This document shows, one piece after another, positions 58,188 through 64,000 of a stretch of DNA of 64,000 nucleotides. The stretch is from positions 2,507,831-2,571,830 of the forward strand of contig CM036231.1 of assembly GCA_020631735.1 (NCBI GenBank), read 5' to 3'. This stretch comes from Saccharum officinarum. Lineage: Eukaryota; Streptophyta; Magnoliopsida; Poales; Poaceae. Numbering within the stretch: position 1 is the first letter of the stretch; each line of letters begins with the position of its first letter. The notes beneath the pieces were generated by a model. That model was not told where the DNA came from and did no database searches. It saw only the letters and a program-made list of their open reading frames with translations. Position numbers and translations under genes: made by a program.

Positions 58188-60050
58188 TAAAAGGTCCAAA
58201 TTGGCTAGAGAAGGGGTGAATAGCCTAAAAAACTCTACAAAACACTAGAGCAAAGATTAATAACACAAATGGCGATAAATGTAGTTTGCTCTAGCTCTAA
58301 GTGTTAAGCAAGCCACCTAGTTGCAATTCTAGTTACCTAATGTCTCTATGGCACACACAAGCTAGGTTGCTACAACTACTACTACCTAGAGTGCTACCAA
58401 TAAGAACAAGCACAACTAAACAAGCTTACACAAGGTAAAGAAGCGGTAAGTAAACGATGGGAAGATGATTTTATACCGACGTGTAGAGGCAATTGAACCA
58501 ATGAAGAATACCAATGTGAAGCCAATCACCGGGAGATAATCAATCACAATATCAAGAGAGACACCAAGATTTTCTCCTGAGGTTCACGTGCTTGCCGGCA
58601 CGCTAGTCCCGCTTGCCGGCACACTAGTCCCCATTGTGTTGACCAACACTATGTGGTTCGACGGCTAATTTGGAATCCACACCCAAGCTCTCCAAGAGCG
58701 CCGTAAGAACCTACCGCTAGTGAGGTAACTCAATAACACGCGTAATATATTAGAGCTACCTTATGGCTCTTCACCGGGGAAGGTGCAAAGCCCCTCACAA
58801 GTCATTAGAGCCGGCCACGAACAACCTCCAACTCATTCTGGACCTCCTCCGCTGCTCCAAGCCATCTAGGTGGTGGCAACCACCAAGAGAAACAAGAATC
58901 CCACAGCACAAGAACACCCAAGTGTCAACTAGATGCAAACTCACAAGCAAATGCACTTGAGATCACTCAATCTCATTTTGATTAGGCAATCAAGTAAGGG
59001 AGATGAGTGGGAGGGGATGTGCTCAGCTCAAGAGGATGTTAGAGAGTCAAATAGTCCAAGAGTATGCTCCCTAAATCGTCCAAACATATATTTATAAGCA
59101 GCCCCAAAGAATAGAGCCGTTAGGGACAAGTTGCTGTTGTTGTCGTGCTGACCGGACGCGGACACATCGTCCGGTCGTGTCTCGCACCACCGCCCGATGT
59201 TCACCACGTGTCAAGTTTTAAATCTTGTTCATTCAATCATAACGGCCACTTAAATAAAGTCTCACATGTTTAGAAGTGACCGGACGCGCCGCTTGGTTTG
59301 ATCGAACGCGCCCTAGCGTCCGGTTGCCAGATGCTCGTGCTGCTGAGAGGCTGACCAAATGAGCTGCTTGTACTGACTAGACGCCATAGTGCCAGCGTCT
59401 GGTTGATTCCAGTAAGGACCCACTCACGACCTGACATGTCCAGTCGATCGTGACATGACGCGCCACCACGTCCGATCGACCTCGCGTGCTTTGCAGCTTC
59501 TCTGGGGCTTGAGCGGACGCGCCGGTGCGTGCGCTCGCTGCAGACGCTGTGAACTGACCGGACGCGACCCTAGCATCCGGTCGGCTCAACCACCACATCT
59601 GGTCGCTCAGAAAATAGCGTTTCCACTTCCCAAAGAGCGCCGGTGCAAAGCCCAAATGTCCCACGCCTGACCGCTGCTGCCACTGACCGGACGCATCCGG
59701 TCATGCTAAGATAGCGTTCGGCCACTACCAGTGACCTCCGTTCACCTCCGTTTCTATCCACAATGACTTAGAGAAATTCTCCGCCTCCGGCGTAGTGGAA
59801 AATATGCATTTCACTTCCACAAAAGCGCTGAATCCATCTCTACCGCTCAAACTCTACCACCTTCGTAAATGTGCTAACATCACTAAGTGTATATCACCAT
59901 GTGCATGTGTGTTAGCATTTTCACAATCATTTTCGAGACGTTAAGTTAGCTCACCACTAGATCTAAATGCATATGTAAATGAATCTTCATCTCGTGGCAC
60001 TTAAGTGATCAATAGCCCCAAAAATGCATATTGACCGCTCTGATCAATAG
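58188..60050 (-). repeat. Truncated LTR related to the gag-only element
   Basis: The start TAAAAGGTCCAAATTGGCTAG aligns with TGAAGGGTCGAGATGGCGGAC of the intact LTR, and the GTGAATAG that follows is shared. A minus-strand TATAAATA is at 59089-59096 and GACCGGACGCG words are at 59152, 59278 and 59560. The right edge (LTR start on minus) is missing: it ends in Tat gag sequence near 60050. No duplication is possible at a truncated edge. Confidence 0.7.
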
Positions 60051-61637
60051 CTCCGGGTGGTCAGAGCGGTCAAAAGTGATGGAGGAGTCGGACCACTTGG
60101 GGTAAGTGGGCGTCGCCGTCTCGGCTGCATACACCTCTCGGCGCACAAGCTTCTGCTGGCGTTTGGAGGAGTAGGCCTTCGTTCCGCCAAAGATCATGAG
60201 GCAGTCGGTTGTCTACGGGAAACCGTTGTCGTCGTTCTCCTCGACGCCGTTCGTGGACTGCTCCGGCTTCTTCTTTGGCTCACCCTTCTTCGTGCCCCTG
60301 GATAGGAACTTCTTCATGAGTCCATAGTCCTTGTACAAGTGCTTGATGGGATAGGCGTGATTCAAGAATGGTCCCTCGAGCAGCTTCTCAAAGTGATCTG
60401 GGGCGCCCTCAGCAGACGCCTTTTTGCCCTTGCGCTCTGCGGTGGCCATGAGCGAATACCCGGACCTTGCTTGCTCCTCCTCTTCTTCTTTAAGCGGTTG
60501 GGGGTGCCTTTGCCAGCGTCCTCATCCCGCTTCACCTTGCCTCGGGCACAGTCAAAAATCACTCTAACCGCGTCCTCACCTGAGGCGTGGCTTGTGGCGA
60601 TGTCGAGGAGCTCCTTGGTGGTCCATGGGTGCTTGCGCCTCAACTTGTGGACCAGGGACTCACAGGTGGTCCCTGACAAGAAGGCCCCAATCACATCGGC
60701 GTCGGCGACGTTGGGTAGCTCATTGCGCTGCCGGGAGAAGCGACGGATGTACTCGCAAAGAGTTTTGTCCAGCTTCTACCGATAGTTCTTGAGGTCCCAG
60801 GGGTTCCTAGGGCGCACGTAGGTGCCCTAGAAGTTACCGACAAAGATCTCCTTAGGGTCCGCCCAACATCTAATCTTGTTGGGCAAAAGGTGCTCCAGCC
60901 ACGTATGTGCCGAGTCAGCAAGGTGCAGGGGGAGGATGCGGATGATGAACGCGTCACCATCTGCGCCACTGGCTTGACAAGCAAGCCGGTAGTCCTCAAG
61001 CCATAGGCCGGGGTTCATCTCCCTGGCGTACTTCTGGATATTCACCGGTGGACGATATCGCATTGGGACGGGCGCACCGAGGATGTGTTGGCTGAAGACC
61101 CGGGGCCCTGGCGGTGGGAGACTCCGGCTCCGATCCTCGCCGCTGTCATAGCGACCGTCGCGACAAGGGTTGTAGCAGTGGCTGGACTCTCTTCTCTGCT
61201 CCTCCTGTCCATGCCTGCGGGCGTTCAGGGTGTCGCGCGCGTCACGGTTGTCACCAAGGCAGCCATGTACTAGGGCCGAGGCAGCTTTCCTGCCGTCATG
61301 CGTCAGCTGGCGGATGGATGTGGCTTTGCCATGGTCCTCGATAGGCTTTTCTCCGCCATGAGGGGGCTGGAGGACGGATGCGTCGTTGCTGTCTCATGCC
61401 GACGGCGCACACTGGCTGGCATTGCGTTGTCGAGATGCTGAGCTCTCCGTCTGCTACACCGATGCACGCTTGAGTAGCGTGCGGATCTCGCGCTGCGCCT
61501 GGCGTCCCTCGGGCGTCGTGGGTTTTGGGAGCCCTCGGAGCAGAGCCACCGTCTCGGCTATGTTCTAGCTCACCCGGGTGAAGCGTGGGAGTCTGTCGTC
61601 GTCCTCGATGATTCTCCAAAGCACGTCGCGGGCACAC
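60009..61637 (-). pseudogene. Tat-type Gag and protease start, broken
   Basis: Reading minus from 61637, Gag pieces are seen in several frames: LRGLPKPTTPEGRQAQREI, NPGLWLEDYRLACQASGADG, LADSAHTWLEHLL, HPWTTKELLDIATSHASGED and DHFEKLLEGPFLNHAYPIKH. Then comes the Gag/protease joint SKRQQKLVRREVYAAE and SITFDRSDHPE. Stops and frameshifts separate them. After SDHPE the reading passes into LTR sequence, so the protease active site, RT and integrase are gone. The whole matches the order of an intact Tat Gag. Confidence 0.75.
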
Positions 61638-61671
61638 GTGTGCATCTTGTCACAGTGTTGTGCAATCTCGT

Positions 61672-62886
61672 TGTTGGTATAAATAAAATGCACACTAGAA
61701 AAGATAACTTTCTACAAGGCGTAGATATAGTACCATTGTAGTACTTCACCAAGATAATCCCGGTTTTAATATCAAACACAAAGGAACGGTTGGCGACGAT
61801 GATTGAGTCTATAAACTTAACCCAATTCACAATCAAGCTCAGATAATAGTGAAAATAGGAAGACTACTAAGGACTATCTAATTCCAATCTCGATAAACTA
61901 TGTTCTTAAACATTCATTCAGTGGGCGATAACTTTCAATAAGGGATGAAATCAGAGTTCTCCCCTACCAACATGCATAAGCCTACCTTTACTTATTAACT
62001 GGAAGTGGACTATAGAGAATTCAACGAAGCTATAAAGTCACCTTCGTGAGTACCACTATCCAGCAGGTCAAGGGGCATTCACAAGTAATCCTAGCCTAAG
62101 CACCACACTTACACTACGAAAACAACTTCAACTTAGGTGCTACCAAGATCAAAGTACTCAAAAGAGTTGCAAACTTGAAGAACAATACGAACAAATTGCT
62201 TACTTAAATCAGAAGTTGATTACCAAAGAGTCTCAGAAGGAAGCCCCCTGCGAAGGAACTTGATCTGGACGAACACAGCAGCGGAGAAGCACTAACAGGC
62301 CAGAACTCCTCTAGAACTCTGCTCTTCTACTCTATCTCTCTATCTCTAATTAAGACTAATCCTAAGATGAACTAGTCTACTCTTGATTGCTAGCCTAGAT
62401 CTCTAGATATGGAATTAGAACTCTGGCTCTTCAGCTCTTGATCTGGCTTCCCTTTCTCTAGGGGAGGGTCTGGCTCTTTATTTATACCCCGGTGGGATGC
62501 ACGTGAGCCCTTCGATCAAACCGACTTAAGGGACGACCTACATGACTCCTCAAAGGCGGTGCAAGAATACTCTAGAAGCTCGTGGAAATGTAGAGGGGGG
62601 TGGCCGCCCGGCCACCCCTATGGTCGGCCGGCCCCACCTAGCAGGGGCTGGGGCCCCGGATCGCTCTGGTGTCTTCTATAGTCTTCTAGTATATATCTTG
62701 CAGCGAAATTCCATAAATTATTTTAATTCCTAGATCCCTTTTGTTGACTTTCTGGATAACACTCTAGAAAATTATAAATCACCAAAACTCATGGAATTTG
62801 TCAGTAATAACCTCCTATTCTATGATATTTGTGCATACGTGCAAGGAAATTTATTGGTTTGTAATGTATGTTAACGACCGTCAACA
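61672..62886 (-). mobile_element. Solo LTR within the Tat gag
   Basis: The 1215-bp unit has ends TGTTGG and CAACA (on plus) and is flanked by the duplication CTCGT (61667-61671 and 62887-62891). A minus-strand TATAAATA at 62479-62486 gives the minus orientation, with a start TGTTGACGGTCGTTAAC. No internal region, primer site or second LTR remains, so it is a solo LTR. Removing it joins the two halves of the Tat gag. Confidence 0.88.
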
Positions 62887-62891
62887 CTCGT

Positions 62892-63480
62892 GCTCGAGCG
62901 CCGCGCACTCCTCCAGATGGAGTCACGTGGTTTTGAGCTCTTGCTGTCGCTCCCTCAGTTGGTTCATACGCGGGTGGGGTGGGACTTCTGCATCCACCGT
63001 AGCCCCGCGCCCATCGGTAAGATGCGGGGGAGTCCCATTCCCCCCATGAGGGGCGCCGTCATTGGCACTCATGACGTGTCCTTCGGGGGTCGCCTCATGG
63101 TGAGGGTCGTCGATAATGTTTGCCTTGAAGCATTCACACGAGGGGTGGTAGCTCCCCTGGCTGGAGGTGGAATCAGAAATTGACTCTAAGTCATTCGCGA
63201 GGAGATCGTGGATCGATTCCTCGACGTAGTCGGCCATGCCCACAAACTCATCGTTTGCGGGCGGTGAACGAAAGTGTTGCATTGTATGATGCTCTATGAT
63301 CTGTGTAGTGTTGCGCAAACCATAAGGGAACGCCATTGAGGCACCCTGGGTCAGGATGTCTAGGGAGAGCGGCTCTCCACCGGCAAGCTGCGTCATGATG
63401 TTGACGAAGGAGAAGGTAAGGGCACACAGGTCCTCCCAGGATGGGTGAGGTCCTAGGTATATGGTGAGTTGGTGCTCCAA
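62892..63480 (-). pseudogene. Tat-type Gag N-terminal part
   Basis: The minus frame from 63480 reads MEHQLTIYLGPHPSWEDLCA, NIMTQLAGGEPLSLD, GMADYVEESIHDLL and SDSTSSQGSYHPSCECF. The acidic S/T segment followed by YxPxxECF is what I recall of grass Tat Gag proteins. A stop after QELKTT interrupts the frame 40 bases before the solo LTR. The rest of Gag follows at 61637 downward. Confidence 0.7.
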
Positions 63481-63744
63481 TGTCCCGAAGTCGAAGTCGA
63501 GGTGCTGGTCGCGCCCGAGGGTGTGAGCCTTCGGGGCGTTTAGTTGTAGCTCCTTGAGAGCCTCAACGATCGCGTCGAGGCCAGTGGGAGAAGGAGACTG
63601 GACGGGTGCAAGAGCCTATACTAGCTCTCCCTCCATGGTGACGATGAAGTCCAGACTCCCAAAGCGCACGTGCACACCTAGGGTCTAGTTGATGCTGTGG
63701 TTGGCCATCCGAAGCCTGATGAAAGTGACAAGACACGCAAAAGG
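63481..63744 (-). other. Leader of the second Tat-type element
   Basis: This is the leader region between primer site and gag start on minus. It includes wording that corresponds to the leader at 21400-21600 of the first element, such as GTGACA...ACACGCA and CCTACCTAGCG. No separate gene is seen. Confidence 0.5.
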
Positions 63745-63764
63745 CCCCTACCTAGCGCGCCAAC
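63745..63764 (-). promoter_or_regulatory. Primer binding site of the second Tat-type element
   Basis: On minus, GTTGGCGCGCTAGGTAGGGG follows the LTR. TTGGCGCG is the usual beginning of the Tat primer site in grasses. The first element has one substitution in it (GTTGGCACGC). Confidence 0.7.
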
Positions 63765-64000
63765 TATCGGTGTTACAAAACCACCAGCTAGTGAATTTTG
63801 TGGATTGCATGTCTAGGCTTGGATGGTGTGCAAAGAGGACACGGGGATGTATACTGGTTCGGACGGAATGTCCCAACGTTTAGTGGCGAGCTGCTCGTGT
63901 TACTTGCACTTAAGTTTGTAGTAGGAGTTACCAACGGTCGAGAGAGGGATGAGCTCCCAAATCTCTGTGGGTTGAGTGTGTATGTGTTGTTCAGTCATCC
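63765..64000 (-). repeat. 5' LTR of the second Tat-type element (partial)
   Basis: It starts TATCGGTGTTAC, where TG has mutated to TA, and continues GTGAATTTTGTGGATT and GTGTGCAAAGAGGACACGGG, as at 45127. The window ends inside it. Confidence 0.85.

Larger units (their letters stand above)
45094..64000 (-). mobile_element. Second Tat-type Ty3-gypsy element, broken and nested, runs off the window
   Basis: An LTR at 45094-46154 and the start of its partner at 63765 frame the unit. Orientation is minus by three signs: TATAAAAG on minus at 45354-45361, a GTTGGCGCGCTAGGTAGGGG primer site at 63745-63764, and gag reading minus (63480 down to 60009). Removal of three insertions leaves gag with stops, a protease start and the antisense ORF, but no RT, RNase H or integrase. 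It is related to the element at 1790-22782 but clearly diverged, so the two are separate old insertions. Confidence 0.8.

Overview
The window is nuclear DNA of a grass, probably a panicoid or Andropogoneae type. The basis is GC-rich first exons, GT-AG introns, grass-type MITEs and SINEs, and Ty3-gypsy and Ty1-copia elements of the Tekay, Tat and SIRE/Maximus kinds. No bacterial, organellar or rRNA block is present. Roughly 70 percent of the window is transposable element.

Region 1 (1-22,782) begins with a copia-type LTR remnant and a SINE. A deleted Tat-type gypsy element on the minus strand follows (1,790-22,782). A complete, very young Tekay-type gypsy element (5,871-21,367) sits inside it, flanked by the 5-bp duplication CCGGC. 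The Tekay element has 4.5-kb LTRs, an extra upstream ORF and an uninterrupted gag-pol reading frame.

Region 2 (22,783-45,093) is the gene-bearing part. It holds several MITEs and SINEs with readable target-site duplications. A four-exon plus-strand gene (25,282-28,504) encodes the PTEN-like and C2 part of a class II formin without FH1/FH2. A five-exon minus-strand gene (29,918-35,974) encodes an apparently intact 333-residue cinnamoyl-CoA-reductase-like enzyme, and a solo LTR lies in its last intron. Next come an unrecognised exon-like fragment (about 38,143-38,605), a decayed DDI1-like pseudogene (40,182-41,001), and repetitive DNA with no convincing gene.

Region 3 (45,094-64,000) is a second, diverged Tat-type element on the minus strand that runs off the window. 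It has been hit by a gag-only copia element (47,170-57,286, duplication CCGCA), a truncated related LTR (58,188 to about 60,050) and a solo LTR (61,672-62,886, duplication CTCGT). Its gag is broken by stops and most of its pol is absent.

No wholly new system can be proven from sequence alone. The most interesting signals are: an antisense ORF in both Tat elements with an intron at the same codon phase; a putative spliced acidic micro-ORF carried inside the 4.5-kb LTR; hairpins next to the Tat polypurine end; CpG-rich GACCGGACGCG arrays in copia LTRs; a gag-only element with ATACCACTTG-like reiterations in its long non-coding part; and a formin N-terminal module without its actin-binding half. 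LTR boundaries, duplications and exon phases were read by eye. Family names come from remembered motifs, not from a database search.
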